Of a stretch of DNA of 64,000 nucleotides, positions 35,318 through 46,694 are shown in pieces (within the stretch, counting starts at the first letter, position 1; each line of letters starts with the position of its first letter). Location of the stretch: the NCBI GenBank assembly GCA_964036315.1, contig OZ038495.1, forward strand, positions 26,782,690 to 26,846,689, written 5' to 3'. Origin of the DNA: Acanthosepion esculentum (Eukaryota > Mollusca > Cephalopoda > Sepiida > Sepiidae). The position numbers were made by a program, and so were the translations under genes. Under the pieces are notes generated by a model. That model did no database searches. It had not been told where the DNA came from and saw only the letters and a list, made by a program, of their open reading frames with translations.

Positions 35318-36696
35318 ATGGGGAACAATTCTTCTGAACTACAATTTCAGATTGGAGTATTTACCAACGAAAAGATCGGGCATGCGGATGGTCTGTCGAG
35401 ACTTATACCAACAAAGACAGAGCCATTGGAAGATACGGTAATCGCAGCCCTAAGAAATGAAGAAGATATCAGGACAGTACTATGTTGTACAGTTAGAAAC
35501 CGCCCAGTCACACTACAAGACATCAAAATGAAGCCAGAAATGACGAATTTATAAATGAAACAAAAGCAGAAGTAGCAGAAAAAGATAAGCAAATATCGGA
35601 CAGCTTTTCTCTATGCGATAATGTGCTACTTTACAACGAAAGGGTTGTAATTCCCAAAACACTACAAAAGTGAATCCTAAAGGATTTCCACAGGGGACAT
35701 CCTGGAAAAAATAGAATGAAGTCACTAATGCGAAGCTATGTATATTGGAAAATTATGGACCAGTATATTGCTCAGATGGTGGAAATGTGCAAGGGTTGTA
35801 ATTTAGCAGCCAAAGCACCGCCAATCATCCATAAGCCATGGCTAGAGACTGATCGTCCGTGGCCAAGAATACACGCATATTATGCAAGGCCAATTGACGG
35901 TTTCTACTATTTAATCATAGTGGATAATTATAGTAAATGGCCGGAGGTGTTTCGTTGCAAAAATCCTACTGCGGAAACGACCATAACTTGCCTCCACGAG
36001 TTGTTCGCTCGGTTCGGTGTAGTGGATTGCCTAGTCACAGATAATGGAACGCAATTCACATCAGCAGTCTTCCAAGAGTTTTGGCGAAATTTATCAAATA
36101 AAACATAAAATCCCTGCCTTATCACCCAAGATCAAACGGGCAAGCGGAGATATTTGTTGATACACTCAAAAGAGCGTTACGAAAAGCGTACGATGTGCCT
36201 ACGGAAAAAGCATTACAGCAATTTCTTCAGGTATATCAAATAACGCCAAATAATGCTACACCATCAACATTATCACCCGCAGAAGTGATGTTCGCTAGAA
36301 AAATCAGATCTGCATTTGATAAATTGCTACCAAGTCAAATGAAACAAATAACACAGTCCTACGCACCAAAAAGAAAATTCCTCCCAGGAGAAAAAGTTTT
36401 TTAAAGCATATAAAAATAATACATCTTACTGGGAGCAAGGGACAATTGAGAAAAGAATCGGCAATATGGTTTACATAGTACAGGGACAAAAATTCTCACA
36501 TAGAAGACACGTAAACCAAATAAGGAAGAGACCGTTACAGGATGCTAACGGTCCACCTCAAGAAGAGGTGATGGACACGATTTTCGATATATTTGATACA
36601 AAAAGACCGCAAAAAATGCCAGAATCAAGAAAATCGTCCGGAAAAAGAAAGTTCACAGAACCTTTGGAAATAGATCCAAAGAAAAAAAGATATTAA
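35318..36696 (+). pseudogene. Gypsy integrase and C-terminal tail
   Basis: 35318-35554 ends RNase H (KIGHADGLSRLIP) and enters the linker. The HHCC zinc finger is present but broken: FHRGHPG at about 35686-35706 and CKGCN near 35788. In the catalytic core the first acidic residue is lost: HAYYARP at 35872-35892 where H-x-D is expected (Tyr at 35878-35880). The second, in LVTDNGTQF, and the glutamate, in SNGQAE (after a frameshift near 36110), remain. 36195-36404 and 36466-36696 give the C-terminal domain and a Lys-rich tail ending at 36696. It would insert cDNA into the genome; inactive here. Confidence 0.9.
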
Positions 36697-36712
36697 AAAC
36701 CCCTGCTACTCA

Positions 36713-36730
36713 AAAGCTTCGGAAGGGGGG
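36713..36730 (+). promoter_or_regulatory. Polypurine tract
   Basis: AAGCTTCGGAAGGGGGG directly precedes the 3' LTR; plus-strand priming site. Confidence 0.8.
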
Positions 36731-37062
36731 TGCAATGGGAACTTAGCCATAATTATAATGGACTATTCCGGACATCATAAATACTGCTCCTCAAGAGGGA
36801 GCAGAGTTTAGAGCCAGAGAGAGTCAGAGTCAGAGACAGAGTCAAGAGTCAGACGATTACTGTAAGACATTGGAATAGTGATACGTGTCGAAACAACATA
36901 GTTCACTCTAACCAAATCTGATTGTCATTACTAATACTTATACTTCTTTGTACATATTTGTGTTTGTAATAGATCTGTGTTATTTCATACCTGTGTTCGA
37001 GTTATTCTTCATTGGTTCTACCTTGGACCATCACCGTGGTACAAGGAACTTGGACCATAACA
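36731..37062 (+). repeat. 3' LTR of gypsy element
   Basis: 332 bp, about 96% identical to the 5' LTR. It starts TGCAATGG (5' LTR: TGTTATGG) and ends CCATAACA, followed by the CTATC duplication. Confidence 0.95.
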
Positions 37063-37259
37063 CTATCCAATCGGTATTTTGTCGGGAGTGGTTTGTTAAT
37101 TTGTTTATTTTTTAATTAATTAATTTATTTATTTGGATTAATTTATTTTATCTGCATTTTTACTTATTTATTTTTATTTTATTTATTTTCATTTATTTTT
37201 TCGTAGGAAAAATATTCATCAAAATCTTACACAAACACGTCCCCGAATCAAGCACTCTC

Positions 37260-37800
37260 CACAAAATATTCAACAAAAACAGTAAAAATCAGTTACAGTT
37301 TCACCGAGAACATGACACAAATAATAAATCACAACAGTAAAACTATCAACAAACCACCCGAAAAAATTAAACCCACGTGTAACTGCAGAATAAAGAACGA
37401 ATGTCATTTAAACGGTAATTGCTTAAACAATATAATATACCAAGCCACGGTAAAATCATCAGATCACGAAGAAAAAATATACATAGGAGCAAATGAAAGC
37501 CCTTGGAAACAAAACAACTTTCACAAATAGTTAGTATGCGAACAGCACAATGCTTTCGAAGCATATCTGGGAAATTAAAAACAAAAAGTGAATCACACCA
37601 AAAATATTACGGAAAATAAGGAAAAGAACATCAGCCTACAACAATCACTCCAAAAACTGCAAACTCTGCTTGGAGGCAAAAATAGCCATAATTAATTTCT
37701 CAGACCAAAACAGATTACTAAATAAACGATCAAAACTCAACTCAAAATGCAGACACATAAAAATTTTTTTACTATGTTACTTAAAAACCGAAAATTGAAA
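37260..37800 (+). pseudogene. Penelope-like GIY-YIG endonuclease domain remnant
   Basis: 37312-37530 reads CNCRIKNECHLNGNCLNNII (the Cys-rich block) and YQATVKSSDHEEKIYIGANE, where IYIG corresponds to the second half of the GIY-YIG motif. The frame breaks at 37528. Beyond it, other frames give LSKHIW-like, NNHSKNCKLCLEAK and QNRLLNKRSKLNSKCRH, the conserved C-terminal half with its zinc-like cysteines. This is the nuclease of the element whose inverted repeat arms surround the gypsy insertion. Related to 19015-19545, but a distinct copy. Confidence 0.8.
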
Positions 37801-37879
37801 AGTATAAATAAAAATAATTAAGATAAAAATAAATGAGCAAAAACTAGTAAAATAAATTTATTCAAATAAATAAATAAAA

Positions 37880-38040
37880 TAAAGTAAACAATAAACAAAT
37901 TAACAAAACAATCCCGACAAAATAACCGTTAGAATAGACTACCACAATGCACCACTGACCCGTATATATAAATAGTCGAGTAAAAACACAACGCATGTAG
38001 CCTGATGATTGTGTTTAGCATCAGTCTGTCGCCTCTGAGT
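37880..38040. repeat. Right arm of Penelope-like inverted repeat
   Basis: Reverse complement of 31803-31954 plus 37068-37117. It contains CTGATGA (38002-38008), TTAGCAT and GTCTGTCGCCTC. That is the hammerhead-like order, but the GAAA is deleted. It ends at CTCTGAGT (38040). Confidence 0.85.
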
Positions 38041-38059
38041 AAAAAAAAAATAGCCATTT

Positions 38060-38350
38060 TGTTTAAACACTTCTGGTGTCTTATCAAGTGATTGTGTTGA
38101 ATGTAGAATAAAGGGTTTTAAAGGGTTCAAATCAATGAAACACCCCTCGCTAGGGAAAACGCTGTTACATACGCTGGAATGACCAATCAAAATACAAGTA
38201 TATGAGAGTTCAAAAACTTGACAACGGACTTAGGTTATAATAATTATTTAATGCTTTAATGTTAGAGTTAGACTAAAAAAAAAATAAAAAAATAAAAATG
38301 AGCGATTTAAAATTTAAAATTTAATATATATTAAGTTTAAAATTATAAAA
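38060..38350 (-). repeat. Penelope-like terminal repeat, second copy
   Basis: Aligns with 18640-18800. The minus strand has AATCAC, UUGAUAA, GACAC/GUGUU stem and UAAAC where GAAAC is expected. The return strand of stem I is missing, so it is a decayed version of the 18616-18670 fold. It keeps the same unusual UUGAUAA core. Confidence 0.6.
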
Positions 38351-38628
38351 TTATTTAAAGAAGAAACGGAGGGAAAATACATATGTTTTTCTATTTATTT
38401 TGTTTTTATTGAAATTAAGTTGGAATAAACGTTAAGATCTAATGCTGCTCTGAACTCCATAACAACTTAAGATACATTTGAAGTGAAGACATGGGCAAGG
38501 AAGGATGAAATCTTGCGAAAGACAATACAGATTGTTGATAACCAACATGATACACAAACACGCAAACATATTTAGATATATAAACGCGCAAAAAGCGACG
38601 AGACAGGAAATATGTTCACGATACTTCA

Positions 38629-38690
<62 letters not shown>

Positions 38691-38996
38691 ACTGTATAGG
38701 TATATGTGGGTGAGTGTGTGTATGTATATATTTGTATTTGTGTGTACTTCTGTATGTATATGTTTATGTGCATGTATGTGGGGGTATATAATTATATATA
38801 TATATATATATGTATAGTTGAATGTGTGTGTTTGTGTGTATATATGAATATATCTGTACTTATAGTTATGTGTGTGTATATATATATGTGTGTGTGTTTG
38901 TGCTGATACCTGTTATATGTGTGCTTGTTTGTGTGTTTGTGCGCTTACTGTAAACTTATGTACGTGTCTGCATGTGCGTGTGTATATGTATGTATG

Positions 38997-39052
<56 letters not shown>

Positions 39053-39170
39053 CGTGCGTGTTTATATATATGCATATGTGGATGTATATGTATGGGTATT
39101 TATACATGTATATATATATGTGTGTTTGGGTGCATGTGTGTATGTCTTTGTATATATATATCTGTATATC
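38629..39170. repeat. (TATC)n followed by TG/TA-rich block
   Basis: (TATC)n at 38629-38692, then low-complexity TGTGTG/TATATG sequence with a pure (TA)n at 38999-39032 and (TG)n at 39033-39060. Confidence 0.95.
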
Positions 39171-41739
39171 TTAGTGTCTTGGAATATATCATCAATGCTA
39201 ACTAAAATCTACTTTTGTTTGATAATGGTTTTATAATTGCTTGTAGACTTAATAATCAAGTTGTGTCTCGTTACATTTTAATCTCAAATGGTCTTTACAG
39301 TCCTTTATCGTCACTAAGATAATATTGTTAGAATATGTGTAGGTTTGTGTATGTATATATGTATGTATGTGTGTTAGTGTGTATATTGTTACGAGGCTCC
39401 ATTTTGCCATACCTCTTTACACTTACACTATAAAATGTTTTGGAAGGGTGGAATTAATGTTCATGTTTGATAGTACCAACTCTTGTTATCAGAAAACAGC
39501 TTCTCTTTGCATCGTCTTAGCCGGTGAATTAAGCCTGAAAGGTGTCCTTCCGTATAGGACCAATTTTAGGCTTGGCTAAAGTCTAATATTTTTGAAGCGA
39601 TGCTCGAAACATTTCGACTGTTGCTAGAATTAGCTGCTGTCATTTGCAAGTAAAACTTAATTGTGCTTCTTCAAAATGGTCTTTTAACATTTCTGTTGAA
39701 ATTTTCATTATGGGTTTGGAGGTGAAACTCGCTGCCAGATATATTACGTGTTCGCAGAAAAATTGTTTTTCAAGCTAAGTTCGGAGTGATCACTTTTGTT
39801 TCCTTAATTCTACTGTTCTTTCTTGGTGGCTATCCAACAACCTGTTTTTATTTGATAGTTGGGGTATTTCATCAACTCAAGTCGAGTGGGAATTAGGATT
39901 ATATGATAGTAATCGTTAGGAGATAATCCTCTTAACTGTTTACATAGCAGTTCAACACTTTTCTTTGTTTTGAAAGAAATTTACTGTAAAAAATTCAAGG
40001 TCATATTTGAATTTATGTGAGATGATTTTTGTATAGATGAAACCAACGACAGAGCTTGTTTTCAAAGAATGCAAAAAATATTTTTTCTAAATACAAATAT
40101 ACAAAACAGTTATATTGCAATATAGTAAAAGTAAAATGAGGTTTTAATTTTATTCAAAGTTAACTTACAATAATCGAAATTTGACTTCGGTTATTACTGA
40201 TTAAGACGGAGTAAAACGGCTCGGTTCGCAAGACAACAGACAGCCATTCTTGAAGTTTTCATATAAATAAAATGAACGGTACAGCATAAAGTCATGTGAT
40301 TCCGGTTTTTTATGGTTTCCTATCTAAAAAATACAGACAACGCTTTGTTACGAATATTTCTTTTAATATTAATGGTATACCCTTTTATACAGACTATAAT
40401 TGTAACTTCTGATAGAATTAAACAAGGCAAAATACAAAGAAAACTCATATTACTAGTCCCACTATTTCTTTATGTTTTTAAATTTGAAAAACTTTCAAAT
40501 GAAAATCCTGTGATGCTTTTAAGCGTACAATTTTAATTGTTAATGACTTCTAGATTGTGTTTCTAAAACAACAGATATTTGGTCTAACATATTTTTTTAT
40601 ATTTTGTTGTATATTTCACAACTTACATTGTATATTTCACAACTTACATCGTGAACGTGTCAATTAAATTTCTTGTTTTTCTCATCTTTTATTTACTTAA
40701 GACGTCTAGATATACACTATTTAATTTCTCAAGTTTGGTCTCTATATGTAAATAGCATTCAGTTGAAGTTGTAATATATCGTTTCATTAACGACTGCTTT
40801 CTTATTTTTCAGTAGTTTTCCATAGAAGCCCTGAAAAGGCTGTTTTAATATAAACACACTGGAGCTAGATGCAAACAGAATGAACATTGATCGATCCTAT
40901 CATTATTTGAACAAATATAAATAAAAGACATTTCACTGTTTAAATCTTGTAACAATATACTGCTACATATCGGTAATGTTACTTTTTTGAGTAGATTCCA
41001 TCTTCCATAGGTCTAATTTATTCACATTGAGTAATGTGACTTGCCCCTGAAATTTTTATAATTTTAAGCTTTACAGAGTATTGTTTCTTAAAAGAAGTAA
41101 CCTATTTATTCAAAAGGGTTTAAATCCTAAACGTCGACTTCGATTTAAAAAGTAATAATAGTTTATTTCGTGACAAATATTATAGAGATAGCAAGACTCT
41201 TCATTGGATTAACGCATCGTTTGATATGTGCATATATTATTCTGACTGTTATTTTGTCGATGAAAACAACAGTCTGAATAATATATATGGAATAATAAAA
41301 CCACTTTGTCTGATATTCTGAAATTAAATGTTGATTGATGTATAGATTAGTAGTAAGTAATAAATCCACTTGTAAAACGGTTGACCTATTGTCAAAGCTT
41401 AATTAGGACTAAACACTAAACAAATTTTGAGCAGATATTACGATAGATTAATTTTCGTTATCAGAACTTCTGTAAAGAAAGCACGATACGGAACAATTAG
41501 TTTGTACTGGGAATTTCATCGGTCGATGGCATTTGTCGCCCATTTTTATTCATAAATAGACTCATACACATTATTAAACGAGAAAATTAATGGCCATTCG
41601 TTTTGACGATATGGAAAAAGTTTTTTGCTGTTGTTGAAAACAGCGTTATTGGGCATCTGTATCTATTGTAGTTTCCGTAGCAATAAACAGAAGGTATAAG
41701 TTTCGGAGCAATTATCGTATATTTAAAAAAAAAAAATTT
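39171..41739. other. No recognisable gene (2.6 kb)
   Basis: The longest stretch without any repeat or family signal. Short frames (39367-39579, 40312-40536, 41163-41369) lack recognisable motifs. It may be unique intergenic or intronic DNA. Confidence 0.5.
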
Positions 41740-42141
41740 TTAAGCTTTTCACCCCAGGCAAGGCTGAAAGGCACTAGCACGCAAGGGGTTACGGAGGATT
41801 TGCAGCAAGAGCAGATAGGAGTGATAGAGGAAAGGATGTGGAGAAGGGTGGTAGATAGATCAATGCAACTGGAGATGTCGATTGACGTTACATTTGAATA
41901 GTTGGAGATTATAGTTGTCAGGGAAACAGGAATAGGGAAGGGAGTTCCACAGGCGTGAGGTGCGAGATATGAAGCTATTGGAGCAAAAGAGACGTCTACA
42001 TTTAACAGTTTCAACAGTGAAAGGGTGGGAACGGTATGCCAGCCTCGTATGTCGCTTGAATTCATGGACCTGGGAACCAGCTCATCGGAGCAATTACCAT
42101 GGAAGTATTTGTAAAAGAGACAAAGAGAGGCGACGGCGCGT

Positions 42142-42209
<68 letters not shown>

Positions 42210-43590
42210 GAGACTGCAGACGAGAAGCCAGATCAGGGCCAATTACATTGCATACCCGTCTCTGGATCTTATCAAGAACCCCGAGGCAAGCAGAAGGGGC
42301 TCCAGACCATATATGGCAGCAATACTCCATGCAAGGGCGGATGGTTGATTTGTAAATTTGGAGGATCGATTCCTTTGAGAAAAATTTCCTGGCCCAGCAC
42401 AGGGCGCCAACTTTCCTTCCGGTGGATGAAGCAATTGACTCAATGTATTTGTTCCATCTCAGGTCAGCAGACAGCGTGAGACAGAGCAGCCGCAGAGAGG
42501 TGCTCTCGAGAAGTTGAGCTTCAGAGATTCTAATGGGATGCAGGGAAGGATCCTTGTGGTGATTAATAGAGAGCAGTTTTGTTTTGGAGCCATTAAAGTT
42601 AACCAGCCAATTCCTGCCCCAGTTCACAACCAATTGAAGGTCCTTTTCGAGACGAACGGCCAGGTTAATTTTGTCAGTGACAGTATATTTGTTTCTGAGG
42701 TAGGAGTAAATTGTGGTGTCATCCGCGTAGATGCCAACTTGGGAATCTATGGCGTCTGGAAGATCATTTATGAATATAAGGAACAGGGTAGGGTCTAGGA
42801 TGGAGCCTTGCGGAACACCTGCGTTCGTGGGATAGGAGCTGGAGGAGAATCCGTTGAGAACGACCTTTAGTTCATGGTTTGACAGGAATGATTGTATTAT
42901 GTCAAACAATCGACCTGTAATACCATAGTCCTGGAGCTTGCGAAGAAGGCCGGCATGCCAAACCCTATCAAACGCCTTGGATATGTCAAGGGCCACGGCA
43001 CGAGCTTCTCCGTTATTATGAAGAGCTTGGTAGACAAATTTAGTGATGGCCGTAATTACATCAGCTGTAGATCGGGCAAAGTGGAATCCATATTGCTTGT
43101 CAGAGAGCAGATCAAGTGATGTAAGGTGGTTAACCACTTCGGTGTTGATAAGGCCTTCGAAGACCTTGCCAAAGAGGGGTAGGAGACTGATAGGATGGTA
43201 ATTAGAAGGGTCGGAGGGGTCACCAGAGTTCTTAAAGACAGGAACAATGGACGAGGACTTCCAGCAGTCAGAAAAACAAGATTCCTTGAGGCAGTAGTTG
43301 TATAATTTAGAGAGGGCGGGCACCAATTCAGGCGCGCATTTCTTCAAGACAATGGCTGGTATCCCATCCCCACTACTAGCCTTGTGGAGGTCTAGATTAG
43401 AGATAATGCCCAATACCAATGTCGGGGATATGTGTAACCCGCTCAAAAGGGCTTCAGTTCTGAGAGGGAAATCGGGTATGGGTACACCGGAAGTCAAGCG
43501 TTGAGTTGAATGAAAATTTCTGAGCAAAGCATTCAGCCTTGTCGGCAGAGGAGGTCAGGACCTCAAACTGGTTGTATTGATACGCGTTTT
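41740..43590 (-). mobile_element. Jockey/CR1-like LINE, 5'-truncated, with intact RT core
   Basis: One frame is open on the minus strand from 43527 to 42094 (477 codons). RT blocks in order: LHKASSGDGIPAIVLKKCAP, YHPISLLPLFGKVFEGLIN, QYGFHFARSTAD, ALDISKAFDRVWHAG, GVPQGSILDPTLFLIFINDL, the catalytic YADDTTIY, then LRWNKYIESIASSTGRKVGA and LDKIQRRVCNVIGPDL. All expected acidic residues are present. The frame is then spoiled by a (CT)n expansion (42143-42213). The C-terminal end continues in the frame of 41712-42242 (VASLCLFYKYFHGNCSDELV). The 3' end is GCCTGGGGTGAAAAGCTTAA then poly-T/A. No endonuclease is present, so the copy is 5'-truncated near 43590. Confidence 0.9.
42143..42213. repeat. 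(AG)n microsatellite inside the LINE coding region
   Basis: 71 bp of AG, coding for Ser-Leu repeats on the minus strand. The sister copy at 14845-14860 has only a short CTCTCTC there. Confidence 0.97.
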
Positions 43591-43917
43591 AGTAACGATG
43601 ACAAATAGAAACGTTTTTGGGGAATGTTTTAAAATTTTTACATTTGTACGTATAAAACGGTGTATATTTAAGTTCATTTTTCATGTTCATTTTCAAGAAC
43701 CAGGTTATGTAGACGTGTCGTCTTTCCTATTTCAAATACATTTAAATATTTTTTAATAATTTCTCGAAACGTCACAGGCAAGTGACTGTCAAGAGAAATT
43801 CTTCATTGGATAAATGTCATTTGTTGAATACATTTAAAATCAACTCAAACATTAAAGAAAGTTTTGTTTCGTTTCGGATTTTCGGATTTAATGGTAAGCA
43901 TATACACACAAACTCCC

Positions 43918-43919
<2 letters not shown>
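43591..43919. other. No recognisable gene
   Basis: AT-rich spacer between two LINE fragments. Confidence 0.4.
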
Positions 43920-43976
<57 letters not shown>

Positions 43977-44085
43977 CCAAAAGCAAGGTGGAAATGCCAC
44001 TAGAACGCAGGGGGTGACAGAGTGAAGGTGAGAGAAAAGACTGGGTATAGGGGTGCAGGAAAGGACAGATAATGATTGACATTTC
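43920..44085 (-). pseudogene. (TA)n tract joined to a CR1-like LINE 3' end
   Basis: (TA)n at 43920-43972. The minus strand of 43973-44085 reads ...TCTGTCACCCCCTGCGTTCT then AGTGGCATTTCCACCTTGCT and TTTGGTGA, running into the TA tract. It matches the last 100 bp of the LINE copies at 15170-15270 and 41740-41840. Confidence 0.75.
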
Positions 44086-44860
44086 ATACTAGCAGCATGG
44101 CGTTGCCCGTGCTTGATTCAAAAATCGTACGACTCATACAGCAATCGCTCTCACTTGACTTAAAATATTTTTGCCCTTCTTTGCCTTTAAAGGAGTGCCC
44201 TTTGCCGTGCTGATGTTGCTGCATGCCTTACTTCTTGCCTATCTCACACTGCGAACTTTTTCTAAGCTCTATACTAAACATTAAATCTGTTACGAAAAAA
44301 GAACTAAACAAAATGAACACAAAACTATCAGCTTTAAAAAAGGACTCGTAACTGGAAAAACCGAATGAAAAAAGAATGTTAACAACAAATACTTTAATAC
44401 TTTTTCACACCCAACCCAGTTCTGCGGAATCAGAATCAACGTTGAGTTTAAGCAAGCGAATGAGCCAATTGGAGTAAAGTGCCATGGAGATTTAAATTTT
44501 TCCCACTTGTGACGAATGCAGCTATCGATGTTTTTGCATGCTAGCATGCTAGTTAACATTCGTGTCAGTCAGCTGTTGGCTCTCACGCTGGCCAATAGAA
44601 TCTTCCTGCCTATTCATGGCAGCCAGCTATAGGCTCTCACTCTGGCCAGTAGAAAATGGCCGCAAACTATATGAAAACTGCCTTAGAAGCATGAAAAAAT
44701 CGATTATTTCCACTATCGAGGGAAGTTGGGAAATGCAAAGTCGGCCTTGGCCTTTCCACTAACTTGGAGCATGTGCATGTAAAATTTGGTGCAAATCTGT
44801 CTAAAATTACGGCCGTGCATTCGTTACACACATACACACACATTCTGCCTGTAAATGGAT
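44086..44860. repeat. Possible dispersed repeat (GCGTTGCCCGTG ... ACACACATACACACAC)
   Basis: Begins ACTAGCAGCATGGCGTTGCC and ends with AAATTTGGTGCAAATCTG and an ACAC-rich tail, a layout seen again in part at 14380-14612. An internal pair of similar segments (GGCTCTCAC.CTGGCCA.TAGAA) occurs at 44578-44604 and 44632-44658. Class unknown. Confidence 0.4.
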
Positions 44861-45026
44861 AGACATGGAAAGCACTTTCTTTTTATTTATTGAAATATGA
44901 ATCAATATTAATGGATATTCCATAAAATATCTTTGCATAAACTAAATAAGTACATACATCTACATATAGTGTTTCTTAACAGAATGCATGTATATGCTTA
45001 TTATATTTATTAAAAATCATGTAACT

Positions 45027-45028
45027 TG

Positions 45029-45090
<62 letters not shown>

Positions 45091-45200
45091 TACACTCTAT
45101 TCATTATCTATCTATCTGTCTCAGTCTTTTCGTATCTATCTATCTATCTATCTCAGTCTTTTCGTATCTATCTATCTATCTATCTATCTCAGTCTTTTCG

Positions 45201-45245
<45 letters not shown>

Positions 45246-45296
45246 CAGTCTTTTCGTATCTATCTATCTATCTATCTATCTATCTCAGTCTTTTCG

Positions 45297-45341
<45 letters not shown>

Positions 45342-45352
45342 CAGTCTTTTCG

Positions 45353-45391
<39 letters not shown>

Positions 45392-45403
45392 TACAGTCTA
45401 TTC

Positions 45404-45448
<45 letters not shown>

Positions 45449-45490
45449 TACAGTCTATTCATTATCTATCTATCTGTCTCAATCTTTTCG

Positions 45491-45539
<49 letters not shown>

Positions 45540-45554
45540 GTCTCAATCTTTTCG

Positions 45555-45605
<51 letters not shown>

Positions 45606-45647
45606 TACAGTCTATTCATTATCTATCTATCTGTCTCAATCTTTTCG

Positions 45648-45702
<55 letters not shown>

Positions 45703-45714
45703 TACAGTCTATTC

Positions 45715-45763
<49 letters not shown>

Positions 45764-45775
45764 TACAGTCTATTC

Positions 45776-45814
<39 letters not shown>

Positions 45815-45858
45815 CTCACAGTCTATTCATTATCTATCTATCTGTCTCAGTCTTTTCG

Positions 45859-45921
<63 letters not shown>

Positions 45922-45959
45922 TACAGTCTATTCATTATCTATCTGTCTCAGTCTTTTCG

Positions 45960-45990
<31 letters not shown>

Positions 45991-46012
45991 ATATCTATCT
46001 ATCTATTCTGTT
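45027..46012. repeat. (TATC)n with higher-order interruptions, about 1 kb
   Basis: TCTA/TATC repeats are broken by two recurring spacers, CAGTCTTTTCGTA and ACAGTCTATTCATTA, which alternate in runs (roughly 20 blocks). The 389-codon open frame over it is an artefact of the 4-bp repeat reading Ile-Tyr-Leu-Ser. Confidence 0.97.
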
Positions 46013-46271
46013 CGATTTATCTGTGAAGTTAATACTGAAATGATATTAAATGAAGTATCCATCAATTTTTCCTATGTACTTGAGGCAAATATAGGGCTTT
46101 TCTCTATTCATTTTTATAATAAGGACCTGGAAAATAATTCGAAACAGTGGTATGTCATTTCACGCTTAGCCAAGATTTGCAAGTATAAATTATGACATTT
46201 TCAGTTGAAAAATTCCCCTGTGTAACTTCTTCGTTTGTAGATATCAGTATCTGAAATATAATTTATTATAT
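46013..46271. other. No recognisable gene
   Basis: AT-rich spacer before the SINE-like insertion. Confidence 0.4.
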
Positions 46272-46309
46272 GTGATAGAAATTATGAGGATTTGAGATAA
46301 TTATAATTA

Positions 46310-46654
46310 CGTAATTCATCGAGTCTAGAAGAAATCACAACAGAATGCAGAAAGCACTGGACGGCCGTTTCGTCCTATATTTAGGACTCATCAGCAGTGC
46401 GCATCCACTACCGAGAATTGAAACCCGGACAGTTACGTTATTAGGCAAAACGTCATACCAACTGTTCCAACGGGCCTCGCGACGAAGAGGTAGCAAATTA
46501 GACTCGATATAGCGCCGCTCGATCACATATTCCGTGGTGGAACTCATCTGAATTTCTCTTTTACCCATAGGACTGTGCCCCCACGAGCTACGACTACTAT
46601 CACCAATCTGCTCCATCCAGAGCATTAGAAGCCGGTTCAAGCAAGGATATACAA
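46310..46654 (-). mobile_element. SINE-like element with tRNA-type promoter and hammerhead ribozyme
   Basis: Bounded by direct repeats 46272-46309 and 46655-46694 (GTGATAGAAATTAT...GAGGATTTGAGATAATTATA), 38 and 40 bp, as for an insertion. On the minus strand, about 46485-46415 forms a tRNA-like shape: box A-like TGGAACAGTTGG, an anticodon-type arm (ACGTT/AACGT) and a T-arm (CCGGG/CTCGG around TTTCAAT) giving a box B-like GGGTTTCAATTC. The hammerhead follows 15-20 nt downstream. Pol III transcription and self-cleavage would resemble schistosome SINE-like elements with hammerheads. No coding sequence. Confidence 0.65.
46354..46400 (-). ncRNA. Type I hammerhead ribozyme, canonical core
   Basis: Minus strand from 46400: stem I GCACUG; core CUGAUGA; stem II GUCCUA/UAGGAC with an AAUA loop; GAAA; a very short palindromic stem III (CGGCCG); cleavage triplet GUC; stem I return CAGUGC ending at 46354. 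All 13 conserved core residues are present, and stems I (6 bp) and II (6 bp) pair perfectly. Stem III is too short to fold alone, as in known animal retroelement hammerheads that work as dimers. Predicted cut is after GUC (plus-strand 46360/46359). Confidence 0.9.
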
Positions 46655-46694
46655 GTGATAGAAATTATTTGAGGATTTGAGATAATTATAATTA

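Larger units (their letters stand above)
31955..37062 (+). mobile_element. Complete gypsy-type LTR retrotransposon (K02A2.6/Mag-like), defective
   Basis: 5108 bp bounded by 332-bp LTRs and a 5-bp target duplication CTATC (31950-31954 and 37063-37067). Internal order: tRNA-Ser-type primer-binding site, gag, zinc knuckles, protease, RT, RNase H, integrase, polypurine tract. The domain order (RT before integrase) is that of Metaviridae. LTRs differ at about 14 of 332 positions, implying an old copy. Stops and frameshifts break gag-pol, and the RT and integrase active sites are both altered. Inserted into one arm of a Penelope-like inverted repeat. Confidence 0.95.

Noticed and set aside
31955..37062. 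Possibly intact, active gypsy element
   Set aside because: Several stops and frameshifts, YQND in place of YxDD, and a tyrosine in place of the first integrase aspartate make it inactive.
38706..39236. Several overlapping open frames rich in Cys, Val and Tyr
   Set aside because: Low-complexity TG/TA sequence; no domain and no single preferred frame.
45026..46195. 389-codon open frame (repeated Ile-Tyr-Leu-Ser)
   Set aside because: It is a by-product of a 4-bp TATC repeat; composition and repeats explain it fully.
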